A DNA stretch of 64,000 bases from Chrysopogon serrulatus (Eukaryota; Streptophyta; Magnoliopsida; Poales; Poaceae), in assembly GCA_015844335.1 (NCBI GenBank), contig JADLZL010003072.1, forward strand, positions 310,001-374,000. Direction: 5' to 3'. Made by a program: the position numbers and the translations under genes. This document shows, piece by piece, positions 1 through 12,142 of the stretch; position 1 is the stretch's first letter; every line of letters begins with the position of its first letter. The notes below the pieces were generated by a model. The model was not told the DNA's origin, did not search any database, and saw only the letters and a list, made by a program, of their open reading frames with translations.

Positions 1-1161
1 ACTCTATAGCAACAAAACAAACCGTCATACTATTTCACGTGAATCGAGAATATGTGAGAGTTGGGCTCTGGTCTGCTACATGTTACCAAGGTAAGAAAAA
101 AAATAAAATGTTATTTTCTTTGGTCTCTCATTTCCATCTCAGTTAGCGATTTGATGGACCAGTTGAGGACGCCCTTTTTTCCTTATGCTCTCATTGAGAT
201 TGACACCATGGTGACATGACATTCCGCTGAAATTCTTAGAAACGTGAAAAGGCTACTGAACTCTATCCTCAAAGATACCGACCACAAATAAAGAAATATA
301 TGGCGGGGATTGAAAGGTATGGCTGCAATCATGCTGCACCTACTATATAAATTTTGGCCGAATATTCTCAAGTTCAAGCTTTGTTTAAATAGCAACTGCA
401 CGCCAATGGTCGATGTAACAGTAATGACATGTGTGTTCGACTTCCACTGATCTAAAAGAAGCATGGATAGGTCATGTTTAAGTCATGTTTGGCACAAGGG
501 ATAATATCTTGATTGGGGCCTAAGATCCAAGAGGTGGATCAATCTAGTACTATCTTAGGAGTAGCCTAATCCTGATGAATTTCTTAACTACTACGGGGCA
601 ATCTTTCAAGAGGGGCATCACTCTAGTTTGTATTGCATCCCACTCTACATAATAACGAGAATTATTGGTTTGTTTCTTTTTGAACATAATTATTGGTTTG
701 GCTTGCATGAAAATGGCCGGTTGAGTTGGTCCGACATAGAAAGGCAGAGAGATAAAAGTGACGTCATGAGTTTAATGAAATCATTGGTCATAATGGCCCA
801 GCAAGAAGCGGCCCAATAGTACCCAGATGTCTCCTTAATATTAATTAATAGCGGCCCAATGAGAAGGGGGAACTTGACCCGGACGCATAACCACATAACT
901 AACCACTAACTGGGCCAGGCTATTATAGCACACAAATGGCCCCGTTATCCCACCTGAGGTCCTGATGAGCAAATGATCCTGTTGCACTGGGCCAGATCGA
1001 GTCAGGCTGTTTGGCACTACTACTGATTAGCCCAATTACACAAGTTCAAGCGAATATTTCAGAATTTATTGTGTAGCCTAGTGATTACAAGTTCAAACGA
1101 ATATTCTAGATTTTTTTTGTTTTTAGTGGATGACGTTTCATCAATAGACTTCATCAAGTTC
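1..1161. other. AT-rich intergenic DNA, no gene recognised
   Basis: No open frame here has recognisable domains or convincing splice structure. The stretch at about 780-930 is richer in GGCCCA-type words, but I see no terminal repeats or gene signal. I take it as non-coding intergenic sequence. Confidence 0.5.
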
Positions 1162-1285
1162 GTCTTTAGGATTTGCTGGACCAGTCTTCGGTTGTCAATC
1201 TCGTCTCGAGTATTTGCTGAACCGGTCTTCGAGTCATCATTCTCGTCTCGAATATTTGGTAGACCAGTCTTCGAAGGTACTCATA
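1162..1285. repeat. Three-copy tandem repeat, period about 41-42 bases
   Basis: Three imperfect copies begin near 1162, 1203 and 1245. Each opens with GTCT, contains ATTTG followed by a GACCAGTCTTCG-like core, and ends near TCTC or TCAT. The copies differ by several substitutions, so the array is not recent. No function is evident. Confidence 0.65.
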
Positions 1286-1641
1286 AGAGTAGGGTTTAAG
1301 CTAACATTGGTAAATGATCGGTTCATTCACTGTAGCTTTACTCTTGTCTACTTGCATTTTTTAGATAATGAAACACACGGTATAGATTCATCGTCCATTT
1401 TATTTTAGATAAAAAAAATCCTTAATAACCATGTAAAAAAAGCGAATTTTGATTGTCCTCTTATTTTGCATACTCCCTCCTCCTAAAAAGAAAGTCATCA
1501 AGAGTTTTGTGCTAATCAAGGTCCGGCTACATTTATAGAAAATATTAGTAAGTGCTATAGCATAAGATATCTAAGGATTAATCTAAATAAAACTATATTA
1601 TGAAATATATTATGAAAATATGTTTAAGACTTTATCTATAA

Positions 1642-1670
1642 CTAGGTAGCATGCCCTGCGTTGCTACGGG
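1642..1670 (-). mobile_element. Candidate Helitron 3' terminus
   Basis: On the minus strand a GC-rich imperfect hairpin (plus-strand 1654-1670, arms CCC...GGG) is followed after a short spacer by CTAG and then T. A hairpin followed by CTRR is the usual Helitron 3' end. I did not find the matching 5' TC end, so only the terminus is annotated. Other non-autonomous repeats could look similar. Confidence 0.35.
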
Positions 1671-2406
1671 ACAAAACTTTTATATAAAAATACATAGATC
1701 GCAAGATAAGATAACAATACTATAAAATTAATTAAATACCAATATTAAAATGACATTTAATTCAAAAAATTATGAAATTAACATAGTCACAAAGACTCAC
1801 TGACCATACTGTATAGACCTTTCCAATGTGTTGCAAACAGAATAATGAGTATAAACATGTTGTATTGTTACAAAAACCGATAATGCGAGCATGATGTTCG
1901 GAATATCAATATTACAAATTGAATTTCGTGCATGACTAAAATTCTCATTAATGGTGACAAGGTATGCATTTATAGTATTGTACATTTGTGCATACGCATG
2001 TAAAAGTTCATATCACCGTAATAAGATTAATTGATTCCTCAACCTTTTTAGAACTAACCATCTCTTTGAATTATTAGTTTGCTTCATACTTGACTGGTAT
2101 ACCAAGGCCACCCTTGTTCATATTTAGATAATAATAACATGCCTTCAACCATATGCCCTTAATATTGAATTATATGGGTTCAGTTCCCAACTGTAATTGT
2201 GGTAACAGCCTGATAGAGCGGCAGCAGCATTGTGAGATACTCCCAGTGCTAGCCGCAGAATTATTCTCTCTTCTCGTACTCACTGCGGTCTGAACAAAAA
2301 GAGTGGTAAAATTAGCACTGTACACACAATTATTCATTGCAAAATAATATAATATAGAGAATTTGCCGAGAAAGCTTCCTAAGCTCCCATCATGTTTATA
2401 TGATGA

Positions 2407-2434
2407 CTAGCAGATGCCCGTGCGCTGCTACGGG
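2407..2434 (-). mobile_element. Second candidate Helitron 3' terminus
   Basis: Reading the minus strand, the hairpin CCCGTAGCAGCGCACGGG (plus-strand 2417-2434) is followed by CATCTG, then CTAG (2407-2410), then T. This fits the hairpin-CTRR-T layout better than the copy at 1642, which it resembles closely. The 5' end was not located; the element would extend rightward in plus coordinates. Confidence 0.4.
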
Positions 2435-4671
2435 ATTATTACAATTTTTGATGCATGTCTCAACAAGTAGAGCTAAACAATTGATATGGCATTCAAACGA
2501 AGCAAATATTATTTCCACAAGGGTAGCAATGGTCCTTCTGATTATTATATTTGTAGATTGTATAATATATGAGTACAAATCACATGCAACCAAATACACG
2601 TTCCAAGCTTTGCACATGTATTTGGCCTCAAGCATTTATCACCCAGTGCGATTCCTAATAAGCTAATTGGACCTTTTCTTGTTGCTTCTCAAAATTTCAG
2701 ACTCTGTTAATTGCATCAAAGGACATTGGTCTGCCTACACTTGCTATGCGAAGGAATCTGGCCTGCAATGAAAACAATTAATTAAAGCAGTGAATTTTAG
2801 GAATAGATTTGTTATAGTTACCAGGTGTATAACTACTCCATAAGTTCAGATACCTAGAATAGAACATTACTTTTGCCATCAATTACAGTTTCTGAAAGGA
2901 TAGTCCGCTAAGACAAACATGCAAACCTTGGTTAGCATGCAAATTGCCAGAGGTCTTCATTACACACAAATACCAAAATTAAGTATGCTAAAAACCATCC
3001 CATTAATTAGATTGTTGGGATGTTGTGTTCTTTGGGTGCATAATTGATCCTTGTAGCCTAAAAGGACCAACTATTGTTGCTATTTCAATATCTGTATCTT
3101 ATCCTATGATGCAGAGGTAACAGACTATCCAAAGAAGGGCTGCACAGCCATTAGCATTTTGATCCCCTTGCTGCCGACAGGATGCCTACTAACTCCTAGG
3201 AGTTGATGAGAACCAAGATATAGTCAGTTAGTCAGTTCAGCTCATAAGCTTTGCCGACCGGCACCATCCAGATTAGCCAACCCCGTCTGAATCTGTGTTA
3301 CCAAATTCATAATCTTCAAATCCAAAAGCATCCAGAGAACCTATTACTGCTCATGTCCAAGCAGAGACGACGGCAAAGCACCAAGGGGCCTTTGGAACCT
3401 GGCATCATAAGATACCCACCAGCATGGCACCAACAGAGCTAAACTGGCTGAATGTACTAAGATATCCAAGGATGAAGATAAACAAAATAAAAGATGCACT
3501 CCTACTTCTGTAGTTGCCTCCCTCTTTTGTCCATTCACAGTTGGTGTCAGAACTTAGAAGGACTACATGCAGACATACGCCATGGTGCAGTTTAGACTTT
3601 TTTTTCTTTTTCCGGCCAGATTGCTACAAGATGATATTGCTGGCAAGATCCTACCCATAGCGTCTGTATATTTCTACAACAAATGGTCGTCTTGTTTTGA
3701 GATGCTGGTTTTACCAGTTTCCTGGAAAATTGATGAACCACTAAGCTTCCGCACAATACAAAGTCAAGCTAATTAGTATAGGAAAAGCAACAGATCAAAT
3801 GGGTATAACATTCTGTTCTGTTCTGTTATCCTATTCCTTTAACAATGGGCAAAAAGTGTAACTTCCATCTGAAAATTTAACTAACTGGTAATAAATAAGA
3901 TTATAACTCTTGAGCAAAACCATATCATGTAGAGATAATCAATGAAAAAGCATTCAAACAATTACCATCAGATGTATCATGTGCTCTGATCAACAGCTTT
4001 TCACCCTCTACTGCAATCATGGAGAACAACAGTTTGATCAGCAATTTACTGGAAGTCTGGAACTACCTCATCATAGACTCATAAGTTAACTCTAATCATT
4101 TAGCGCCACACCATCACCATTATAGTTGGGGAGAAATGTGAACATAATATGTTGAACCATTTTATTTTATTCATTCAGTATCGTCCATACATCAATAAGC
4201 ATTGTACCATGTGCCTTCCGGTTCTATTTTCTCCACCTGCAAAAATTGAAGGCAATAGCCAGTACATGTGTAACTCGTAGCTACTCACAAACTGAGACCT
4301 GTGCAAATTATGTGAACACTTGACAAATATTGTTCATCCCTGAAGGAGCTGGATCTAAAAAAACTCAATCCAGCATCAGCAAATATCAGTGATATAAGAT
4401 TTTACAGAACAGATGACATTTTGTGAGCCAAAGTCTGCATCCACTATGTTTGATTTATCTTATCCACAACGTCATTGTTGCTTTATTTTCTCAAACATGC
4501 ATGAGCAAATCCTAGAGTGTCTATGGATAAGATAGAGGGAAAATGTGAGGTTACAAAGAAGAATGATCTTGCAAGTTCAGACCTTCCAGTGATGTTTGAA
4601 CATGTATTTTTCTGTGAACTTATATATGACCATGCCAGTGGTATTAGTAGTAGTGTCAAAAAATCTGTGAT
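2435..4671. other. AT-rich stretch, possible 3' part of a minus-strand gene
   Basis: No long open frame is present. On the minus strand two short segments have good acceptor signals. One begins at about 4236 after TTTTTGCAG and reads VEKIEPEGTWYNAY then stop, with AATAAA-like words shortly after. The other is 4010-3966, after TTGCAG and before GTAAT, and reads EGEKLLIRAHDTSD. They could be downstream exons of the unidentified gene whose GC-rich exon lies at 5.6-8.2 kb, but this rests only on splice consensus. Confidence 0.25.
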
Positions 4672-5267
4672 TACTTAGAAAATTTTGACATTTTTACGTG
4701 TCATAAAATTTTGATGATACAGTGAATGCTGAAAGTTGTAGCAGTTAACTAAATGATGACGCTTCCATGAAAAATGACAAGGGCCTGGCCGCAATACAGT
4801 CAACTTGCTATCAAAGTATTTATACCAATGAACTGATCAATCACAAAGCACATTCAATTTTCCCCGGTCTTGCTTGTCTATAGCAATCACAGCTTGGGCA
4901 CAATGAGTATTGATTATTGACTGTGTTCAGAGATGGATGTATTACCATATTTGGCTAGGACTTGGTGAGAACACAAGGCATAAAAGTACCCCAGTTCTTG
5001 CTGAAAGGGCTAACTGCAGTATCCCCCTCCAAAAAGCAGTAACTTTTTACTGATGATTATTAGTAATCACGGCTAAAGCCATTTGATTTTCTAGCAATGT
5101 CTAGCTAAACTGATTCAAATGTAACCATGCTGATTCATTAACTGTTACAGGCCACTTAGATAAAACAAAAATTGATGAATCTGACATAGAATAGATGATA
5201 TTATAAGCTAGTTGAGGCTCAGCAGCACACGTCAGACATATTAGCCCCACCCAAATTTCAAAAGCAT

Positions 5268-5335
5268 ACATGAAGAATATGATTTGCTATCAATACATGA
5301 AGAATAGGATTTGCTGTCAATACATGAAAAAATTA
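5268..5335. repeat. Short tandem repeat (ATACATGAAGAAT...), period about 28
   Basis: Two full copies and a partial third copy of a 28-base unit containing ATACATGAAGAAT and GATTTGCT lie side by side. The same array recurs near 7025-7092 as part of the larger duplication, so it predates that event. Confidence 0.7.
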
Positions 5336-5625
5336 TATGTTAAGATTAAGGACGACATTTTCATATTTAGATGCCAGAGTTTTTCAATAAAAAATATTTA
5401 GAGATCAGACAAAAAGGTTATTAGTTGACAGGCATAGTAAGAAACCAGCAGCTTGATAACAGCAAAAAAAATGGCCCTGGCAGCTAAAAATTGTCACCTT
5501 GTACTCATCGTAACTGTCGATAGTTACCTCACCATTGCTTTTGTTCGGCATTATCTCTGTTATCAAGGATGAAAAAAGTGGCAGTAGTACTCCTGTCAGG
5601 CACTCAGGCTGCACGGTACACAAAA

Positions 5626-6362
5626 TCAATGCATTATTAAACATGAATCGGCCAGTTCGACCTCCTTCATCTGCAGCGGGATGAGCGCGAGCCTCCAGGC
5701 CTCGCTGAACTGCAGGATCACCGGATCATGGCTGAACGACGACGAAGACGACGATGGACTGGAGGCTTGCGGCTGCGTTTGCGCATGAGGTGTTGCCACC
5801 TGCGAAGCCCCGCCCCCACCCATCTTGGTTATTTTTGTTGCGCAGAACCAGAGGCCTCCTCCTCGTCGTCATCGTCGCTTTCTTGCAGAGCCCCTCCACC
5901 AAGCTTGAAGAACCGGCAGCTGCTCAGGTCCATGGAGCTGTCCCTCGTGGTCGAAGCGCCTGCTCCGACACGGCACCAGCGGCTGCCGCCGCGTTTTTGG
6001 TCGGAATCATTCTTGATGCCGCCCCACGAACAAGCTCCGTACACCGCCGCTTGCAAGCCCTGCCCACGCCGCCGTACTTGCCCCTGCCCGCGCGAGCAGC
6101 CCAATCGGCCTCTAGCTGCAGGTGTGGGGGCGGCGGCTCGGCAGGCGTGGCGGTGGGGGCCGGCCGGAGGGCGCTGTGGGCCAGGGCAGTGGCGGCGGGT
6201 GGAGACGGGAAGGAGGGGCGCGAGGTGGAGCCCGGCGGCAGGGAGGGGCGGGGGGAGGAGGACGACGAGAGCAGGGAGTGGTGGTGGGACCATGGGAGCA
6301 GTCTGCGTGCTTTGGGAATCGAGGAAGTGGGCGTGGGATCTGGGTGGCAGGGAGTCGGGCAC
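5626..6362 (-). pseudogene. Unidentified GC-rich exon, copy A (frameshifted)
   Basis: On the minus strand this encodes the same product as copy B in unit B, with the sequence MDLSSCRFFKLGGGALQ, an acidic run (ESDDDDEEE), a serine-rich stretch and AWRLALIPLQMKE. Relative to copy B there are two extra T bases at about 5833 (plus strand), which put a stop after SAQQK. The frame therefore breaks between 5829 and 5823. I do not recognise the family. An additional segment at about 5590-5500 (PECLTGVLLPLFSSLITE) follows a good acceptor (GTGCAG) and could be exon 2, joined from a GT at KE|GTCGAA. Function is not inferred. Confidence 0.45.
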
Positions 6363-6431
6363 GCCGAAGCAATGGGTGCGGGGTGAAGAAGTTGTGGGAC
6401 GATTCCTGTTTAGTCTTAATAGGAGTAGAGA

Positions 6432-8211
6432 TACTTAGAAAATTTTGACATTTTTACGTGTCATAAAATTTTGATGATACAGTGAATGCTGAAAGTTGTA
6501 GCAGTTAACTAAATGATGACGCTTCCATGAAAAATGACAAGGGCCTGGCCGCAATACAGTCAACTTGCTATCAAAGTATTTATACCAATGAACTGATCAA
6601 TCACAAAGCACATTCAATTTTCCCCGGTCTTGCTTGTCTATAGCAATCACAGCTTGGGCACAATGAGTATTGATTATTGACTGTGTTCAGAGATGGATGT
6701 ATTATCATATTTGGCTAGGACTTGGTGAGAACACAAGGCATAAAAGTACCCCAGTTCTTGCTGAAAGGGCTAACTGCAGTATCCCCCTCCAAAAAGCAGT
6801 AACTTTTTTACTGATGATTATTAGTAATCACGGCTAAAGCCATTTGATTTTCTAGCAATGTCTAGCTAAACTGATTCAAATGTAACCATGCTGATTCATT
6901 AACTGTTACAGGCCACTTAGATAAAACAAAAATTGATGAATCTGACATAGAATAGATGATATTATAAGCTAGTTGAGGCTCAGCAGCACACGTCAGACAT
7001 ATTAGCCCCACCCAAATTTCAAAAGCATACATGAAGAATATGATTTGCTATCAATACATGAAGAATAGGATTTGCTGTCAATACATGAAAAAATTATATG
7101 TTAAGATTAAGGACGACATTTTCATATTTAGATGCCAGAGTTTTTCAATAAAAAATATTTAGAGATCAGACAAAAGGTTATTAGTTGACAGGCATAGTAA
7201 GAAACCAGCAGCTTGATAACAGCAAAAAAAAATGGCCCTGGCAGCTAAAAAATTGTCACCTTGTACTCATCGTAACTGTCGATAGTTACCTCACCATTGC
7301 TTTTGTTCGGCATTATCTCTGTTATCAAGGATGAAAAAAGTGGCAGTAGTACTCCTGTCAGGCACTCAGGCTGCACGGTACACAAAATCAATGCATTATT
7401 AAACATGAATCGGCCAGTTCGACCTCCTTCATCTGCAGCGGGATGAGCGCGAGCCTCCAGGCCTCGCTGAACTGCAGGATCACCGGATCATGGCTGAACG
7501 ACGACGAAGACGACGATGGACTGGAGGCTTGCGGCTGCGTTTGCGCATGAGGTGTTGCCACCTGCGAAGCCCCGCCCCCACCCATCTTGGTTATTTGTTG
7601 CGCAGAACCAGAGGCCTCCTCCTCGTCGTCATCGTCGCTTTCTTGCAGAGCCCCTCCACCAAGCTTGAAGAACCGGCAGCTGCTCAGGTCCATGGAGCTG
7701 TCCCCTCGTGGTCCGAAGCGCCTGCTCCGACACGGCACCGCGCGGCTGCTTCGCCGCGTTTGGTCGGAATCATTCTTGATGCCGTCCCACGAACAAGCTC
7801 CGTACACCGCCGCTTGCAAGCCCTGCTCCACGCACGCGCCGCCGCCCGTACTTGCCCCTGCCCCCCGCGCGAGCAGCCCAATCGGCCTCTAGCTGCAGGT
7901 GTGGGGGCCGGCGGCTCGGCCAGGCGTGGCCGGTGGGGGCCGGCCGGAGGGCGTGGTGGGCCAGGGCAAGTGGCGGCGGGTGGAGACGGGAAGGAGGGGC
8001 GCGAGGTGGAGCCCGGCGGGGGAGGAGGGGCGCGGGGCAGGGACGACGAGAGCAGGGAGTGGTGGTGGGACCATGGGAGCAGTCTGCGTGCTTTGGGAAT
8101 CGAGGAAGTGGGCGTGGGATCTGGGTGGCAGGGAGTCGGGCACGCCGAAGCAATGGGTGCGGGGTGAAGAAGTTGTGGACGATTCCTGTTTAGTCTTAAT
8201 AGGAGTAGAGA
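6432..8211. repeat. Tandem duplication, unit B (1780 bases)
   Basis: This is the right member of the pair and begins directly where unit A ends, sharing the same start and end words. It is about 20 bases longer than unit A, mostly from small indels in the GC-rich half. For a minus-strand gene, unit B carries the promoter-proximal copy of the exon and unit A the copy joined to downstream sequence. Confidence 0.95.
7388..7831 (-). CDS. Unidentified GC-rich exon, copy B (open, 147 residues)
   Basis: This minus-strand open frame is uninterrupted from a methionine at 7831. It reads through AVYGACSWDGIKND, MDLSSCRFFKLGGGALQ, an acidic run, a glycine- and serine-rich linker and PVILQFSEAWRLALIPLQMKE, and stops near 7388. 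Low-complexity acidic and serine tracts suggest a disordered nuclear-type protein, but I recognise no domain. The acceptor and possible exon 2 found beside copy A are also present here (about 7260-7350). The real start may be further upstream, since the GC-rich, proline-rich sequence extends to about 8150. It could instead be a 5' leader plus first exon, or not translated at all. Confidence 0.4.
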   Translation of the reverse strand: MEQGLQAAVYGACSWDGIKNDSDQTRRSSRAVPCRSRRFGPRGDSSMDLSSCRFFKLGGGALQESDDDDEEEASGSAQQITKMGGGGASQVATPHAQTQPQASSPSSSSSSFSHDPVILQFSEAWRLALIPLQMKEVELADSCLIMH

Positions 8212-8674
8212 AAAAACTACATGGAACTCACGGGCTTCCAGTCTCCTGTCAAGCTTCACCACAACCACAACTTGATGCAAAATTTGGTCACTGTTTATTC
8301 CTGCAAGAATTTTATTAACATTTCAGATTAAATTTTGTCGGTCGAAATTTTTTCTTGAACAAATTGTTACTGGGAAAATTTCTGAATCCACAAATTTCAA
8401 CTTGCAGTCACATCCAGTTTATATTCACGTATGTAAATGCTTAGAAGCACCATTGAAGGAGAAAAGTTCAGATTTCGGCAAACAAAGAGTTAGTAATGGA
8501 CATGGCACTGAGTAGAAAGATTTGAGTGGTCTATTTATTATGCAAAATTTAGATCATGCACTTGACAAAACATACCTAGATTTTATAGTTTCAATCCAAT
8601 TCAAATATTATAGATATTTAAATTGGTAAGCTACCTTCAATATCAGTTGCATCCTACCATCAGGCGTTGAATGT
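8212..8674. other. AT-rich sequence, nothing recognised
   Basis: No open frame with domain similarity, no terminal inverted repeat and no clear promoter is visible. If the minus-strand exon in unit B is real, this would be its upstream region. Confidence 0.4.
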
Positions 8675-8910
8675 TACTCACTCCGTCTCACAATTCTTGT
8701 CACTTTCGTTTCTCGAGAAACAAGTGCCGGCAATTTTTATAAATATAAATATCATCTATTAGCATCATAATATATCATCAAAAAGATTTTTGAATCTAGT
8801 TTTTAACAAATTTATTTAGAGATATAATATTGTATATATTTTCTATAAATTGAGTTAAACTTGTGGCACGCACACCTAAAATAACTATAATTTTAATACG
8901 AAGGGAATAT
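8675..8910. mobile_element. Stowaway-like MITE (degenerate)
   Basis: The left end (TACTCACTCCGTCTCACAAT) and the right end (ACGAAGGGAATA) are degenerate Stowaway termini flanked by TA. The interior shares the ATATTTATA, GATTCAA and TTTTTAACAAA-like words found in the better-preserved copy at 12143. The ends have diverged, so limits are approximate. Such elements are non-autonomous Tc1/mariner derivatives. Confidence 0.6.
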
Positions 8911-10448
8911 ATGCCTATTGAGCAGAAAAAAATTACAACTATTATCTGAACCATCGAATGCTAACCCAAGTATCAGAGGTAGACTATATATACCGTGTTG
9001 CTTCCTAGCTTGGGCAGATTGCCGCTGGTTGCGGGATCTAGTTGCTCGTATCTGATCTGTGCTCTGGCACCTCGATGCTCCGAAGGAAAATAAATATAAA
9101 CAGAGGTTAACACCTCGTTCTAGCTTCAACTACACATGCAAGGCTAAGAAACTGTAAAAGAAATGTATTTCTAAACTGAGCAATCGAAATAATCACTAAT
9201 TATAACCTTGACAAACAAATTTAAAAGTTTCATGGGAATTTCTTCTTCGAACACCTATGCTGGCATGTGGAAGTCCGCACGAGGAAAGAAACAAATATAC
9301 AATCAGCGGCTGGAGTCCTGAGACGTTTGGTTCCTTTGCCGGTTTGCCCACCGGCCTTGCCTCTCCTCTCCTCTCCTCACCTTGCCTCGCCAGCGCCGGA
9401 GAGAGGTTCTGGCAGGCTCATGTTGGCGTGTCCAGCCCAGAAACCGAGGCCGCTTGCTGCCCAACTAAACGGACAGCTGCTCGCTGGGCTAGGCGAGGCC
9501 AGCCCTGGCCAAAGAACCAAACGCCCCCCGGTCTCCTAAACGAGGAAGGAACCAAGGTCCCAAGCCGCAGCGTCGCACAGTATTGCTGTCCCATGTCGTC
9601 CCGTTCTCCAGCCATGGTTGTAGAGGCAACAGTAAGTCAGTAAACATCCGGGAAACCGCCGCCCCAGGAGGAGAGATCACAACCAACTCATGACCGCACA
9701 AAACCATAGATCAGAGCAGGGGCGTGTGGGGGAGCCGAATGGATCGCACCTTTGCATGTCCCAGCGGCTGCGGCAGCGGTGGAGGAGGGAGGGAGACGAC
9801 GCCGAAGAGAAGGATGCGCCAGTGCTGCGTTACTGGGCCGACGCGAATGCTCGGCATCTCAGGTAGTAAGGTGGACGTGTGATGTGCCGGTGAAGGTCGA
9901 CGGGACGGACAGTATGTGGTTGGTTCCACTTTGGATGATAGTGTATTGCAGCACTACATTGGTGGGCGTGATCGCACGCATGCGATCACTGGGGACGGGA
10001 TTTTTGTGATTGAGGAATAATTGTTGATTAATTTTCTTTCCACTTTTGCAGTACGGAGCTTTTGCTTGCATCATCCTGTGTGGGCGCTTGCATGTATGGC
10101 AAAACGGGAGTCACGGAAGGTACCGCATGAGCCAGGCAAATAAAATGGGAAGTTACGGGGGCATGCATGGCAACTTTTCTCATGGCGTGATTGAACCGGA
10201 GACGATGGAGAAGAAAAAAAAAATCAGCCATACATGCATGTATAACAGGAGGTGCAGAAAAATCGGAATTACACACGCAAAATCTGGAGATGGAAAATCG
10301 GCACGGTGATCGCACGGGGGCAGAACCAAAGTGAGGCGATGTCAAATGTCGCACCAAAAACGGTGTCCACTCTTTAGTCTTTTTTAGTTATATAATATAT
10401 AATATAATAATATAATAATATATGAGAGAGAGATGAGAGATTAAAAAA
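8911..10448. other. Intergenic DNA with a GC-rich patch, no gene assigned
   Basis: A GC-rich patch at about 9300-9900 gives short overlapping frames on both strands with no recognisable domains. It includes a CTCTC-rich run near 9360-9400. A minus-strand first-exon-like stretch at about 9770-9870 ends in CATGCAAAG then GTGCG, a possible donor, but I cannot connect it to a gene. An AT-rich simple repeat occupies about 10385-10425. Confidence 0.35.
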
Positions 10449-12112
10449 ATACGCCTGCCATGCGTTGCAACGAGAGAAAAAAATTTATCATACACCCACA
10501 TCCTTCACTGTTGTGAAAAACTCTGTCACACACCCACATCCCTCACTACTGTGAAAGGGAGAGGGGAGAAAATGGGTTACTTGTGTTGTGCTAGTGGTCC
10601 TCTTCGCGCCCACTTGCTCCGGCGTTCCGATATGAGACTCAGCTAGGCACCCGCTTTGTGCCGGCGAGTAGGTTAGCGGATTCAACGCAGAGCCCCGCGG
10701 CAGTGCACGCCGAGCCTGGTGAGCATTGATGTTGAGCCTTGAAACAACGGACAAGGCAGACCGAGTCCTGTGGCCTACCGCGGCAAAATGAATCCCGTAC
10801 CTCACGATGACATACGCCAAGTCCCGCACCCCGGTCCTGCATGACTCCAGCATGTCTCCACATAGACGTTGCCCGTCACTTGGTCGCCGGTCCTCACTGC
10901 CGATGGTCCTCGGTCATCAGTCTTCACATATATGATGGATGTCGCTTTCACTCATCACTCAGCCATCGCATGATGGCTTTCTGTGGCGAGAGTTTTTAAA
11001 GACAAAAAAAATATTTACTCATAGATCTTCGTACTATCCAATTGTTTGATTATTAGTTAGAGCATGGGTTGATATAAATTTTAATAAAAATAAGTGTTGT
11101 TTCTAACATAACATGTTTGTTTCAGAGGAAAGAGATGATTTCAGTTATTATGTCTTTCATATATTTATAAGAGAAAATAAAAGAAAGAAAATACAATGAG
11201 AGTACGCCGAGAAAAACAAGTCACAAAACAAAAATAAAAAAGAAAGGACACCAAAAAATCAAACAAAAAAAGGCACATTATGGAATTTCCATGTAATTAA
11301 AAAGGCAAATCTCAGGAAAAGTTAGACACGATGTGCTAAGGGAAAAAGGAAGAAAAGAACATGCTACGTACGCTCGACTCTGTAGGAGTGGATGGAGAAA
11401 AACGGACAACTTTAACAAAGAAGAGAAGAATTGTAAGAGAAGAAAAATAAGAATATGAAAAAATTGAACTCCGAAGGAGACAATGTATTTTGTGTCCAGG
11501 CCCATATATAGCTAGATACCAACTCAAGAAGGAAGATCTATTTAATTAATTATTAACGGGTTGTATGGACAGAGAAGAGGACGGGACTCTGTCCCTTGAT
11601 CTGCTGCCATGGTTGAGAGAAATATGGAAAAGAGGAGTGACATACGAATACCAAGAAGAAAAAAAACACCAAAAATAAAACCAGAAACGATTACAATTTG
11701 TAGCTATTTAGGTTTCGATAAAAGTCACTGTCATATTAGGACTTCCTAGTATATCTCATATTATATTATTGTACAAATTAGTTTTATCTAATACAACTCG
11801 TATCCTAGTTTACAAATTAGTTTTATCTAATACAACTCGAATCCTAGTTGTATTCATGCATGGAGTTGTACTTGTATTTAATCTCTTTGGGGCGTGACCA
11901 CCTGCTCCATGTTTACTGCCACCGAGGATTCTAGAAGGGAATATTGAGAAATCTATTTGGATTACAACTACAATTCATAGTTATTCAGATTAGCTCGAGA
12001 AAATATGTGCCCAAATATTATATATACAGAATTAGTTAGAGAGGTGGACGAAAACAAAAAGGTGGATTAAAAAAAAATGGGCTGAAATTTTGCCTCTTTA
12101 TTATTAGGTATA
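10449..12112 (-). mobile_element. Candidate non-autonomous Helitron (degenerate)
   Basis: The plus-strand left edge (TGCCATGCGTTGCAACGAGA, near 10456) resembles the GC hairpins of the candidate Helitron ends at 1642 and 2407. The right edge (GCCTCTTTATTATTAGGTATA, near 12092-12112) reads on the minus strand like a grass Helitron 5' end (TATACCTAATAATAAAGAGG). The interior has a GC-rich segment at 10490-10990, possibly captured, and no Rep/helicase coding. The terminal CTRR is not clear, so both call and limits are tentative. Confidence 0.35.
11772..11849. repeat. Two-copy tandem repeat, 39-base unit
   Basis: Two adjacent copies of a unit starting TACAAATTAGTTTTATCTAA and ending ATCCTAGTT differ at one visible base. 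They lie in AT-rich DNA with no apparent role. Confidence 0.8.
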
Positions 12113-12142
12113 AATATGTATATATATCTTTGTACCATACTA

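Larger units (their letters stand above)
4672..6431. repeat. Tandem duplication, unit A (1760 bases)
   Basis: This is the left member of a direct, immediately adjacent pair. It starts at TACTTAGAAAATTTTGACA and ends at AGGAGTAGAGA. The AT-rich left part matches unit B almost perfectly: I see about one substitution plus one-base differences in homopolymers. The GC-rich right part has many more small indels. The unit holds a candidate minus-strand first exon and part of an intron or second exon. Confidence 0.95.

Noticed and set aside
5728..6438. 236-residue plus-strand arginine-rich frame
   Set aside because: Opposite strand of the GC-rich exon; composition only, low complexity.
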